A stretch of DNA of 64,000 nucleotides from Mycolicibacterium chubuense NBB4 (lineage in GTDB: Bacteria; Actinomycetota; Actinomycetes; Mycobacteriales; Mycobacteriaceae), in the NCBI RefSeq assembly GCF_000266905.1, contig NC_018023.1:1-64000 (forward strand), given 5' to 3'. Made by a program: the position numbers and the translations under genes. The notes under the pieces are model-generated. The model was not told the DNA's origin. It did no database searches and worked only from the letters and a program-made list of their open reading frames with translations. Below, piece by piece: positions 1 to 8,764 of the stretch. Each line of letters starts with the position of its first letter. Position 1 is the first letter of the stretch.

Positions 1-172
1 CCCCTAGCTCCCATATGGGCGCCCGGCGCCGGGCGGCGGCCGATCGGCGCTGGCGCGACGGCGGCTGGAGCAAGGCCGACTAGCTTCGGGCGCTTCCATT
101 AGCGAAGCGGGGGCCCATACCGCGCGCCACGAGGCAGTACCCCGCTCAAGCCAGGCCCGCAGTATCGAGGTG

Positions 173-925
173 CTAGAGGGTCGTCGCCGAGTCAAACTGC
201 TGACCGACCGTCTGCAAGCTGGCCGCTAGTCGCGAGGCCATCTGCTGTGCGTCGCTAGCGACCTGCTTGGCCTCAGATGCCTTGCGGTCGAGGAATATTG
301 CGAGCTGTTCGCGACCGGCCGCGGTTCCCAATGTCGGCTGCATAGTGGCGATGCCGGCCTGGATCTCCTGTGTAATCCGTTGCAGCTGGGCCTTGGACTG
401 GGTATCGGCGGCATGCGCGTCGGTGAGGTGTTGCCCCAGGCCCTGATCAGCCTCGTTGAGCGCTTCATGGGTTCTGCGCAATGCGGCATCGGCGGTGTTG
501 GCCTCGTCCGCGCCTTTACCCGTCCACGCCGCCGGCACGACCGAACCTGGGGCAAGCGGACGGTGATCGGGTACCCATACCCCCGACCCGGGCGGGGCCT
601 CGGTGTAGTCGGGTCCATGCGGATAGGGCGGTGGGCCGAGCTCGCCGGGCTTTTGGAGAATCACGCCACCGTCATCGTGAATCCCGTCGAGCGTCGAGCG
701 CGGCATGCCCGAGGAAGTATTCATGTCCTGCTCGGGGATGTACGGCGGGTATTGGGGCACAGGCGGCACGACGCCATCGGGGCCGGGAATCTGGGGGGAG
801 TAGGTTGGCGCCGGGTACGGTGGCAGCGTCGGGCTGGGTGTTGGCGTATCCAGCGGTGGGGTAAAGCCGCCCAGATTCCCAATGCCCTTCATCAGGTCGT
901 TGACCTGCTGTTGCCAGAAACCCAC
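173..925 (-). CDS. DUF4226-like mycobacterial protein
   Basis: A 250-residue protein with a GTG start. The N-terminal half is very rich in Pro/Tyr/Gly (about residues 20-110) and looks disordered. The C-terminal half (about 130-250) is Ala/Gln-rich and predicted helical, beginning with a W-T-G-K-G-A-D-E stretch. This arrangement resembles mycobacterial DUF4226 proteins, which often sit near ESX-type genes, but no ESX gene is visible here. There is no signal peptide or membrane segment. The molecular function is unknown. It is encoded away from the window edge and is not coupled to its neighbours. The family call rests on composition and remembered family sequences and is moderate. Confidence 0.6.
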   Translation of the reverse strand: MGFWQQQVNDLMKGIGNLGGFTPPLDTPTPSPTLPPYPAPTYSPQIPGPDGVVPPVPQYPPYIPEQDMNTSSGMPRSTLDGIHDDGGVILQKPGELGPPPYPHGPDYTEAPPGSGVWVPDHRPLAPGSVVPAAWTGKGADEANTADAALRRTHEALNEADQGLGQHLTDAHAADTQSKAQLQRITQEIQAGIATMQPTLGTAAGREQLAIFLDRKASEAKQVASDAQQMASRLAASLQTVGQQFDSATTL

Positions 926-1193
926 GTCAACGAAGATAGGCGCATCTCGGCGGCGCCGCTACCAGCAGAGCACACATAGGTGTGCAGCACTTTGGCGGCG
1001 TGTCAGGGACCACGACGTCTTCAAATCGCCCGAGTCCGTGATCGACGCAGCCGGGGGCGTACGCTGCGTGAAACGTCACAGTGACAGTATGGCTACGTCT
1101 AGGCCCCCCGGACCTGTTTGGAATCTCTGCCCCGTCACGCGGCGGCGCCGGTTGTCCCGCACCTGTTTCACGAAGTCGCGCAATGGACCCGGG

Positions 1194-2402
1194 CTAGACG
1201 GATTGCCGCGGGAGGCGTTCGAGCGGCGGCGTGCCGGCCGCTATGGCCGAGGGCGTCAGGGTGTCCATGATGCCGGCTTCGACCGCAGCGTCGATGGCAT
1301 TGATCGGGTAGTCCGGTGGTCGGTGAACGTCGTAGTCGGCGCGGGTCGCCTCGCGCGGCGCGGCAGTGATGGTGACGGTGATTGGTACCGGCAGGTTCAG
1401 TTCGCCCAGCTTGGTCTCGATGGCCGCGGTGAGCCGTGTTGCATAGTCGGCATAGTCACGCTGCCACTGCTCGTCGAGAGCATCCTCAAGCGCCGAGATC
1501 GCTTGCAGGGCTTGTTCGTAGGCGATCTCTCCGGTAGTGGGGTCGTGGTGAGCCTGGGCCTCGGCTTGGAGTTCGGTCATCAAAGCGACGTCAGCTGGGT
1601 CGCCCGACCAGCCCGAGTAGGTGATGACTAGATAGCCGTTGTCGTCGACGTTGACCCAGCTCACTGGGGCGATGCGGGGGTCGTCGGGGGAGAAGGGGCC
1701 TGGGGGTAGGTCGGTTGGCTGGGGGATGGCGTCGGCGCGGGCGTCCAGCTCAAGGTGTGCGTGGTTGTAGTCGTCGTCAGTGGTGTCGCCGAGATTGTCC
1801 AGGATGCTTTCCACCCACAGGTCGACGACCACCGGTTGGGTGCGGTGCCGCAGCAGGTCTTTGTCGTCGAAGACGGTGGATTGCAGTGTCCGGCGGATCA
1901 TTTCGGCCTCCCACGAGCCCGGTCTGCCGGCGAGAACGGTCTCGATGCCGCCGGCATTGGCGGCGGCCCCAGCCAGGGCGAGGGTGATGAACTCGGCCCA
2001 GTCGATGGGTACTGCGGCGCGTGGATCGGGATCTGCCTCCCATTCGCCGGTGTCGGTGCGCCGCGACAGCTGATTCGTCAACCGGGTTGCCTCGGTGAGC
2101 ACGGTGATGGCATCGGCGAGCACTTCGCTGTACGGCCGGGTCTGATCTCCCGCGGTCTCGAGGTAACCGGTGTCGAACAAGGCCGCGGAGAGGACTTCCC
2201 GGTAGGGACGTCCGATAACCCGGGCTGTCGCAGCAAGATTCGCGCGCTCGGGCAGGCGACGAACGCCGTTGGTTCGCCACTTGCGGAGGTTTTCCCGCGT
2301 CACGCCGATCCGCCGGGCGAGCTCCGACTCACTGACTCCGTGCGCGTCGCGGTAACGGTCGATCAGCTCGACGAGACGAGAACTGGGCACGCCGCCCAGC
2401 AT
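1194..2402 (-). CDS. XRE-type helix-turn-helix regulator
   Basis: A protein of about 402 residues. A helix-turn-helix near the N-terminus (SELARRIGVTRENLRKW) is typical of XRE/Cro-family DNA-binding proteins. The remaining roughly 340 residues are acidic and of unrecognised family, perhaps a sensory or interaction domain. I chose the ATG at 2402; a TTG at 2426 and a GTG at 2390 are also possible because no strong ribosome-binding site distinguishes them. It lies directly downstream of the integrase gene on the same strand, separated by a short palindrome. It could regulate the integrase or an accessory function of the element; this is inference. Confidence 0.65.
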   Translation of the reverse strand: MLGGVPSSRLVELIDRYRDAHGVSESELARRIGVTRENLRKWRTNGVRRLPERANLAATARVIGRPYREVLSAALFDTGYLETAGDQTRPYSEVLADAITVLTEATRLTNQLSRRTDTGEWEADPDPRAAVPIDWAEFITLALAGAAANAGGIETVLAGRPGSWEAEMIRRTLQSTVFDDKDLLRHRTQPVVVDLWVESILDNLGDTTDDDYNHAHLELDARADAIPQPTDLPPGPFSPDDPRIAPVSWVNVDDNGYLVITYSGWSGDPADVALMTELQAEAQAHHDPTTGEIAYEQALQAISALEDALDEQWQRDYADYATRLTAAIETKLGELNLPVPITVTITAAPREATRADYDVHRPPDYPINAIDAAVEAGIMDTLTPSAIAAGTPPLERLPRQSV

Positions 2403-2446
2403 TCCGCGAAGATAGCCGGATGTCAACTATTGGTACCCCAACATGC

Positions 2447-2459
2447 CAACTGTCAGTTG
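2447..2459. promoter_or_regulatory. Small palindrome upstream of XRE gene
   Basis: CAACTGTCAGTTG is a 5-bp-arm dyad that overlaps the integrase stop codon and lies 45-60 bases upstream of the XRE start. It could be an autoregulatory operator or a weak terminator. Confidence 0.3.
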
Positions 2460-3508
2460 TCATCGGTAGGGCCGTGCGGAGTCGATTGCGCGGTGATCAG
2501 CCCGTAGAGCGGGTTGCTCTCGGCGGCCGAACGGGTCTCGGTCGCGGCTCCATCGACATAGCGCTGCGCGGTGACCATGGATTCGTGCCCGAGAAGCTTC
2601 ATCAACGCATAGACGCTGACGTTCGCATTGGCCAATTCGGTAGCGAAGGTATGTCGCAGCCCGTGCACCAAAGCGCCGGGCGGTCGTTCGCTGTTGATGC
2701 CAGCTTTCTTCAACGCACGCAGAATCCGATACTGCAACGTTCCGCGCGTGATCCGCGCTCCATCTACCCCGACGAACAGCGGGGCAGTGGGGGAGAAGCG
2801 GCTGAGCACGTCGGTTGCAGGCGAGCGCCGCCGCGCTACCGGCACACGGACGAGGCGCGTCTCGAGATACTCCTCAACGACATCGAGAAGCTCTGTGCCG
2901 AACGGTATTCGGCGATCCTTGTTGCCCTTGCCATGAACGTGAAGCACACCGCCGTCGTCGGTCCGGCGAATGTCACCGATGTCTGCACCAATGAGCTCCT
3001 CGGCCCGCAGTCCCGCCAGTAAAGCGATGAAGACAATGGCGCGGTCGCGTTCGGGCCAGGTACTGCGGCGGGCGGATCCTTCCTCGGCATCGATCGCGGC
3101 AACGAGCTCGGTTACCGCCTCACCGCTATAGCTTTTCGGTAGAGACTTCGGCACTTTCGGGCGGCCGATGAGCGGCATCGGATTGGCGTCCAGCACATCC
3201 GCCGTGAACAGATAGGTACACAAGGTGTTCCACGTCGACCAACAGCGTCGCACCGAAGCCGCTGAATGTGTTTGGGCATAGACCGCGAAGGCCGCCCGCA
3301 GACCGTCTCTATTGAGCGCCGTGGTCTCGAGATTTACAACACCATCGGCGGTGCCGGCGACCAGCGTCGCGATGGCATCGAAATCTTGACGGTAGGCCTT
3401 GGCGGTATGCGGTGACGGTTTGCGAATCGCGCGATCGGCGAGGAAGTCAACGAACCAGGCCGGATGCGCGATGCTGGGTGATTCCTGCTGCGAGTCGGCG
3501 CGGGGCAT
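2453..3508 (-). CDS. Tyrosine recombinase (integrase)
   Basis: A 351-residue site-specific recombinase of the phage-integrase (tyrosine recombinase) family. The N-terminal SAM-like core-binding domain covers about residues 15-110 and the catalytic domain about 125-325. The catalytic set is complete: Arg168 in GLRAEE, Lys194/197 in the beta-hairpin HGKGNKDRR, His282-x-x-Arg285 in HGLRH, His308 in LLGHES and Tyr317 in QRYVDG. It should therefore be active in excision, integration or dimer resolution. No attachment-site repeats were identified. The IS3 element is inserted about 430 bp upstream of its start. Confidence 0.93.
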   Translation of the reverse strand: MPRADSQQESPSIAHPAWFVDFLADRAIRKPSPHTAKAYRQDFDAIATLVAGTADGVVNLETTALNRDGLRAAFAVYAQTHSAASVRRCWSTWNTLCTYLFTADVLDANPMPLIGRPKVPKSLPKSYSGEAVTELVAAIDAEEGSARRSTWPERDRAIVFIALLAGLRAEELIGADIGDIRRTDDGGVLHVHGKGNKDRRIPFGTELLDVVEEYLETRLVRVPVARRRSPATDVLSRFSPTAPLFVGVDGARITRGTLQYRILRALKKAGINSERPPGALVHGLRHTFATELANANVSVYALMKLLGHESMVTAQRYVDGAATETRSAAESNPLYGLITAQSTPHGPTDDN

Positions 3509-3939
3509 TTCTCAAGCATCCCAGTTGTGGTGGATATCCGTTGTTATCCACGAAGTCAGGCGTGGCGGCGGCAGGGGAGTCCCGAGCGTTCCAGGACCAA
3601 TGCCGCGTTCCAAGGCCCGATACACCACCACCAAGCCCTCCAGGGCGACCTGCCCGAGCCGAGCACGGATCCGCGGCGGCCAATTGCCGGCCCGACGATC
3701 ACCCTTTCGACATTGAACTGGATAGCCCCGAACAGCGGCAACATCTTTCAACGCCTCCGCGATGGCTTTCTCGGCGGACCGAGGCTGTCGTCGAGATCCG
3801 CCAGTGGCGGACGGAGTCAGAACCCTGGCTAGCGAGCCGCGGCATGTTCCCGGGCCTCGAGGCAAGACCTAGGTGCCAACGAGCACGAGGTAGTCGAATT
3901 CGCTGCCGTCAACAGCTGCAAACCAAGAGAATCGAAGAT
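3509..3939. other. 431-bp interval, no recognisable gene
   Basis: Overlapping reading frames on both strands have unconvincing, compositionally odd translations (Arg/Pro-rich). I see no start with a ribosome-binding site and no family signature. It probably carries the integrase promoter and decayed sequence disrupted by the IS3 insertion at its right edge. Confidence 0.5.
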
Positions 3940-3979
3940 GGGACTGCCCCGAGTTCAGTTGACTCGCGGGGTGTGAATT

Positions 3980-4846
3980 TCAGGCCGCGGTTGCGACTGG
4001 GGTGTGGAGCAGTTCGAACTCTATCGGGGTGAGTCTGCCGAGTGCGCGTTGCCGGCGCCGTCGGTGGTAGGTCCGCTCGATCCACGTCACGATCGCCAGG
4101 CGTAGTTCGGCCCGGGTGGACCAGCGTCGCCGGTCGAGCACGTTGCGTTGCAAAAGGGCGAAGAACGATTCCATGGCTGCGTTGTCCCCGCACGCACCGA
4201 CGCGGCCCATCGATCCGTGTAACCCGTTGTGCGACAGTGCGTGGACGAACTTCCGTGATCGAAATTGGCTGCCTCTGTCGGAGTGGACGATCGTCGCGAC
4301 GGGTGAGCGCAGCGCCACGGCGTGATGCAAGGCCGCCACTGCCAGTGAGGACTTCATTTGCGAGTCGATCGAGTAGCCCACAATCCGGTTGGAGTAGACG
4401 TCTTTGATGGCGCAGAGGTAGAGCTTGCCTTCGTCGGTGCGGTGCTCGGTGATGTCAGCCAGCCAGACCTGGTTGGCGGCTTGGGCGCTGAACTGACGCT
4501 GGACGAGGTCGTCATGGACCGGCGGTCCGGATCGACGGTTCAGTCCACGCTTCTTGGCGAAGATCGACCAGATGCGCTCCTGGGAACACAGCCGCGCGAC
4601 ACGGTTCTCGCCGGCGATAATTCCGCGCCCGGGAAGTTCGTCTGCGATGAATCGGTAGCCGAAGGCCGGGTCGTCGGCGTGGATGTCGCGGGCCGCGTTG
4701 ATCAGGTGCGCATCGTCCCAATCTCGCTGCGAAAAGGGTGCTTTGCGCCATTTGTAGAACCCCTGGGTGGAGAATCCCAGGACCCGGCAGGTCACCGTGA
4801 CGGGCACCCCGTCAGCGGCAAGGTCGAGGACCAGCGGGTACATCAT
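3980..4846 (-). CDS. IS3-family transposase OrfB (DDE integrase domain)
   Basis: A 288-residue OrfB. An N-terminal HTH_21-type region (HADDPAFGYRFIADEL) precedes an rve-type integrase core. The DDE residues are visible: Asp in WLADITEH, Asp in VHSDRGSQF and Glu in NAAMESFFALLQ. The C-terminus has the usual LTPIEFE tail. Its start overlaps the end of orfA by four bases, and the junction contains an A-rich run (CCCAAAATGATG). Such junctions are typical of translational coupling or programmed frameshifting to make an OrfAB fusion. Confidence 0.93.
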   Translation of the reverse strand: MMYPLVLDLAADGVPVTVTCRVLGFSTQGFYKWRKAPFSQRDWDDAHLINAARDIHADDPAFGYRFIADELPGRGIIAGENRVARLCSQERIWSIFAKKRGLNRRSGPPVHDDLVQRQFSAQAANQVWLADITEHRTDEGKLYLCAIKDVYSNRIVGYSIDSQMKSSLAVAALHHAVALRSPVATIVHSDRGSQFRSRKFVHALSHNGLHGSMGRVGACGDNAAMESFFALLQRNVLDRRRWSTRAELRLAIVTWIERTYHRRRRQRALGRLTPIEFELLHTPVATAA

Positions 4847-5139
4847 TTTGGGTTGGCGTCCCGGGACAGGTAGCCGACCGCACGGCGCATTACCTCGGCC
4901 TCCTGCTCGAGGAGCTTGATCCGCTTGTGCGCCTCGCGCAGCTGCGCGGCCACGTCGTCAGCAGCGGCCGGTGACCCAGCTCGGCCGACAGCATCGTCAC
5001 GGTCAGCGATCTTGAGCCAGCGATGCAGACAGGCCTCCGAGATCCCGAAGTCCTTCGCGATCTGGCGCAGCGGCGCCTCGCCCTTGCGGGCCACGGCGAT
5101 GACGTCGGCTCGGAACTCGGCAGGAAACGGTTTCGGCAC
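4843..5139 (-). CDS. IS3-family transposase OrfA
   Basis: A 98-residue DNA-binding OrfA. It has an HTH_Tnp_1-type helix-turn-helix (RADVIAVARKGEAPLRQIAKDFG, about residues 10-40) followed by a helical, leucine-spaced C-terminus (REAHKRIKLLEQEAEVMRRA) typical of the IS3 leucine zipper. It is overlapped at its end by orfB. Confidence 0.92.
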   Translation of the reverse strand: MPKPFPAEFRADVIAVARKGEAPLRQIAKDFGISEACLHRWLKIADRDDAVGRAGSPAAADDVAAQLREAHKRIKLLEQEAEVMRRAVGYLSRDANPK

Positions 5140-5206
5140 GAGATCGATCCTTCCAGCGAGGACGAATCCTCACAGGTCAGGAGTCAACCAAACCGGGGGC
5201 AGTCCC

Positions 5207-5534
5207 GATTCTTATCGGTCGTATTGACGCTGGATACGGATGGAGGGGAAGGCTGGGCACTCAGACATACGGAGTCACTGCTTGTGAGTCGATGTCGAGC
5301 TCGACGCGGTGGGGTGTTTGACTACCAACCCGCCCGATCAGAACTCGTATGCAGGGTCAGTGTCGAGGATTTTCACGAACATCGCGGTCAGCCCTGCAAG
5401 GTCGGATTCGGTTCGCGCAGTGTGGCATGCGCTGTGCAGTTCGGTCAGGTCGGTCTTCCGCTACTACGATCAACTCGACGCCCGCCAAACGGCCGGCTCA
5501 CAGAACCCCTAGGGTACGTGAAACTCGGGATGGT
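5207..5534. other. 328-bp interval, no recognisable gene
   Basis: Sequence between the right end of the IS3 element and the Fic fragment. Short frames occur on both strands, but none has a convincing start or family signature. It may be decayed remains of the sequence interrupted by the IS. Confidence 0.4.
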
Positions 5535-5870
5535 TCAACATCCCTGAGGTCGGTTGAGCCGGTAGACCTCAGCGGCGACATGGGCTATCGGCTGGCTGAT
5601 ACTCCCTGGGGGACAGAAAGACTCGCCGCCCTTCCCGATACCGATCGTTCGCACATCTCCCGCCCAGACGTACACGCCCTGAAAGAGCTGGCGGCGGATC
5701 ACGCTGCTGTAGGAGAAATTATACGTGCGGTAACCCAGGAGTTCGGTCGCCTCACGGAGTGAGATAACACGTGCTTCGACGAGATCGTTCTCCGCGTCTC
5801 GCACGCCTCCGATGTCTGGGCGCCGACGCGGTTGACCGGACCCCGACAAGTGGTCCACTTGATCAACCAA
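5535..5870 (-). pseudogene. Truncated Fic/DOC-family gene
   Basis: About 111 residues encode only the N-terminal half of a Fic fold. EAENDL-like and AEAR-like helices lead into the diagnostic LFQGVYVWAGDVRTIGIGKGG segment (read here in two parts). The frame then ends at YRLNRPQGC before the catalytic HPFx(D/E)GNGR motif, which is absent downstream. Fic enzymes transfer AMP from ATP to target proteins and often act as toxins. Without the catalytic loop this copy cannot do so. The TTG start is uncertain. The loss probably predates or accompanied the nearby IS3 insertion. Confidence 0.7.
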
Positions 5871-6405
5871 TCGGGGTCAGGCCACGGTTCCTCAGAATGT
5901 TCGTGCCCGGAATGAAATAGCCCTGACAGTTCCGTTCGAGGTCGCCGGCGTCCCAGGAATGCGGCACTCCACGCTCGGTTACATCAGATGTACAGGCGCC
6001 GAACGCGATCGCGTAGCTCGGCGGCAGTGATGGTTCCGCGGGTGTAGGCGACCTGGTCGGCACGCGTAGCCTTGGTGAATCGCCTCGATGATCTACGAAC
6101 ACAGCCGAGCTCTCGCGGCTACCGCTTGGTGACAAAGATCGGGGCCGCTGCAGTCCCGGCGCTTCAATGATATGGCGATTGAAGCGCTGCGCTGCAATAC
6201 ATTCCGCCGGGCACACCCTGGACGGACCGCGATGAGCGGGATCCGCACGGAGCAGCTCAACTACGTCGCTCAGGCCTGGATTACCCCACCGCCGCCGAGT
6301 ACGCTGCGGGTGCAGGCACGGTTCATCAGAGGCCCGTGACGTCAATGAGTCCGATAAAACCACACTGGCTCCAACCACATGGGCCACCACACAGAGGTTG
6401 CCGTC
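5871..6405. other. 535-bp interval, no recognisable gene
   Basis: Frames in this stretch are short and Arg/Pro-rich with no family signature. It separates the Fic remnant from the plus-strand thioredoxin-like gene and presumably holds the promoter of the latter. I see no repeat or RNA gene in it. Confidence 0.4.
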
Positions 6406-6672
6406 ATGCGTATCGAACTGCTCGCCTCACCGGGATGCCCCAATGCCGAGTTCGCTAGACAGACTGTCACCGACTGCCTGGCCGCTCTCGGAATAGACGA
6501 GCCCATCATTGACCGCGTCGGCCGCTATCCCTCGCCCACCGTCCTGATCAACGGCATCGACGTCATGCGCCCTGAGGACGAAGTATCAATCGGTGACGAG
6601 TGCCGACTGGACCCGCCAACACCGCAACGCGTTTTGGACGCATTGCGTGGCCAGCGGCCGAATCGGACCTAA
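6406..6672 (+). CDS. Small thioredoxin-fold-like protein
   Basis: An 88-residue protein starting at the ATG at 6406 (an upstream in-frame ATG at 6379 would add nine residues). It begins MRIELLASPGCPNAEFA, the beta-strand/Cys/helix opening of glutaredoxin or thioredoxin-like folds, but has a single N-terminal Cys instead of CxxC. A SPTVLINGIDV strand-turn matches the cis-Pro region of such folds. Short actinobacterial proteins of this type are often labelled alkylmercury lyase, but no mercury-resistance genes are near. A redox or metal-related role is possible; the function is unknown. Confidence 0.6.
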   Translation: MRIELLASPGCPNAEFARQTVTDCLAALGIDEPIIDRVGRYPSPTVLINGIDVMRPEDEVSIGDECRLDPPTPQRVLDALRGQRPNRT

Positions 6673-7233
6673 AACTTGAGGCCTTTGCGGCTTTTACCGG
6701 AAAGGCGACATCGACGATGGTTGGAAGCTGACTTCGACTGATCCAGGTGCGCCAGCGGCCCCGGCTGGCCCGGATTGATTGGGTTACGCACCTAGTCTGC
6801 TACTCGCCCTCGTACCATCGATTCCCGCGGAGCAAGCCACCGAGACGCCTCACAGCAGAAGCACCCGCGAGGCGGGCAACGAGGAAAAGCGCAGCCAGCC
6901 AAGGGCCAGAGTGTGCAAGAGCTTGGCTTTAGCAAATCGGCCGGCCGCCTTGGCTGTCGCCGATTCTCAGGGTGCGAGAAATAGCAAGTCATGACACGAG
7001 CGGCGTGAGTTGTGGCCGTAGTTGCGCGAGACACACGCCGATGTCGAGAATGATGCAATCGCCTTCGATAAGCCCAGGGCGGCATATTTGCCCGGGGGAC
7101 CGGACAACACGCGCAAGATTCATTAGCCCGTCACTTCGACGGCCTGGGTGGTCTTTCAGAGCCAAATTTGTGAGTCGGTGTTGGTCCCATGAGGCCGATT
7201 CGATAACGCTGCGGGTGCGACACGCTTACGAAC
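6673..7233. other. 561-bp intergenic region upstream of aldehyde dehydrogenase
   Basis: No coding frame here shows a family signature. The region lies upstream of the catabolic block and should contain the promoter of the aldehyde dehydrogenase gene. I could not define a promoter element with confidence. Confidence 0.4.
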
Positions 7234-8649
7234 ATGACCGACACATTGACAGTTGACCCTGCCGTCGAGGCGGTTTCGGCGATCGTTGCGCGTGCACGTG
7301 AGGCTCAGCGGGCAATCGAGCACTACACCCAACAGCAAGCCGATGAACTATGCACTGCGGTGGCATGGGCCGTTGCCCGGCCTGACCGGGCCAGCGTGTT
7401 GGCCAAACTGGCGGTCGACGAGGGTGGCTTTGGTAACTACGGCGACAAAGTGACCAAAATCAACAAGCGGGTGCTCGGTGTCCTGGCTGACATGCGCACG
7501 GTCAAGACCGTCGGTGTCGTCGAGGACGACCCTACTCGTGGGTTGATCAAGATTGCGAAGCCCGTTGGGGTTATCGCTGCGTTGATTCCCACTACAGGGC
7601 CCGACGCCACACCTCCACTAAAGACACTGATGGCTCTGAAGGGCCGTAACGCGATCGTTGTCGCACCGCATCCGCGCACGGTGGCGACGACAATGGATGT
7701 TGTTGAGACAATGCGTAAAGCGTGCGAACAAGTCGGCGCCCCGGCGGATCTCATTCAGGTGATCGACAAGCCATCGATCTCCAAGACTCAGGAACTCATG
7801 CGGCAGGCCGACCTTATCGTCGCGACGGGCGGCGCGGGAATGGTGCAGGCTGCCTACAGTTCTGGCACTCCAGCGTACGGAGTTGGTGTCGGCAACTCGG
7901 TTCATGTCGTCGATGAGACGGCTGACCTGGACGACGCCGCTGCGGCCATCGTCGCTGCCAAGACATTCGACTTCGCCACCAGTTGCCTGGCCGACAATGC
8001 CATCGTCGTCGAGGAGTCGGTCTACGAAGCCCTGATGTCGAAACTCGTGAAACGAGGCGGCTACATCTGCGACGCCGAAGAGAGTGTGTTGTTGCAAAGC
8101 CGTATGTGGCCGGACGGTGGACATGTCCCCACCCCCGATGTGATCGCGAAGTCAGCCCTCCATATCGCAGACATCTCAGGGTTCTCAATACCAGAGGATC
8201 GGACATTCCTCCTCGTTGAGGAAACGGGGACCGGACCAGACCACCCGTTCTCTGGCGAGAAGCTTTCGGTCGTACTGACTGCCTACAAATACAAGAAGTC
8301 GATCAGCGCAGCGATCGACTTGGTCAACGCAATCACCGAGTACCAAGGTCTCGGGCACACCTGCGGAATCCATTCGACGACCGAAGCACACATCGAGGAA
8401 CTTGCGACCAGGACGAAGACAGCTCGAGTGATGGTCAACCAGAATTTAAATGAAGGTGCCGGAAGCCCTCGCAACGGACTGCCATTCACGCTCAGCCTCA
8501 GCTGCGGTACGTGGGGAGGCAATATCACCACCGAGAACGTCAACGCCCGACACTTCGTCAACCTGACGTGGGTTTCCCGGCCGATTCAGCGCCCGCAGGC
8601 GACCGAAGAGGAACTGTTCGCCGACTTCTGGGCAAAGTACGGCCGCTAA
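7234..8649 (+). CDS. sauS: Acylating aldehyde dehydrogenase, sulfoacetaldehyde dehydrogenase (SauS)-like
   Basis: A 471-residue NAD(P)-dependent aldehyde dehydrogenase of the CoA-acylating branch (EutE/SauS type). The catalytic Cys251 lies in FATSCLADNA after a typical NAD-binding core (PVGVIAALIPTTGP, about residues 110-123). SauS converts sulfoacetaldehyde and CoA to sulfoacetyl-CoA. The sulfonate context (ABC importer, CoM genes) supports a sulfonated aldehyde as substrate. Alternatives are acetaldehyde or a CoM-linked aldehyde such as 2-oxoethyl-CoM. The family is secure; the substrate is inferred. The gene has its own upstream region and is followed 115 bp later by a lipase-family gene. 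Confidence 0.75.
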   Translation: MTDTLTVDPAVEAVSAIVARAREAQRAIEHYTQQQADELCTAVAWAVARPDRASVLAKLAVDEGGFGNYGDKVTKINKRVLGVLADMRTVKTVGVVEDDPTRGLIKIAKPVGVIAALIPTTGPDATPPLKTLMALKGRNAIVVAPHPRTVATTMDVVETMRKACEQVGAPADLIQVIDKPSISKTQELMRQADLIVATGGAGMVQAAYSSGTPAYGVGVGNSVHVVDETADLDDAAAAIVAAKTFDFATSCLADNAIVVEESVYEALMSKLVKRGGYICDAEESVLLQSRMWPDGGHVPTPDVIAKSALHIADISGFSIPEDRTFLLVEETGTGPDHPFSGEKLSVVLTAYKYKKSISAAIDLVNAITEYQGLGHTCGIHSTTEAHIEELATRTKTARVMVNQNLNEGAGSPRNGLPFTLSLSCGTWGGNITTENVNARHFVNLTWVSRPIQRPQATEEELFADFWAKYGR

Positions 8650-8764
8650 ATCAGGCTGCATAGCGATCGTTGCGGTCCCAGCTCTGACGTCCACCGATCG
8701 ACGTGGACGGAAGAACGAGCCAGCACTCACCAGACTTCTAACCCCCGATGTAATAGGAACATTC

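Larger units (their letters stand above)
3940..5206 (-). mobile_element. IS3-family insertion sequence, complete
   Basis: A 1267-bp element. The left end (3940-3965) starts GGGACTGCCCC, and the reverse complement of the right end (5181-5206) starts GGGACTGCCCCC. The two 26-base termini match at 22 positions. The element is flanked by the 3-bp direct repeat GAT (3937-3939 and 5207-5209), which fits the usual 3-bp target duplication of IS3-family elements. It contains overlapping orfA and orfB on the minus strand. The intact ends, duplication and frames suggest a recent insertion. Confidence 0.92.

Noticed and set aside
1755..2507. 250-residue plus-strand frame opposite the XRE regulator
   Set aside because: It is antisense to the HTH gene, with no ribosome-binding site and atypical composition.
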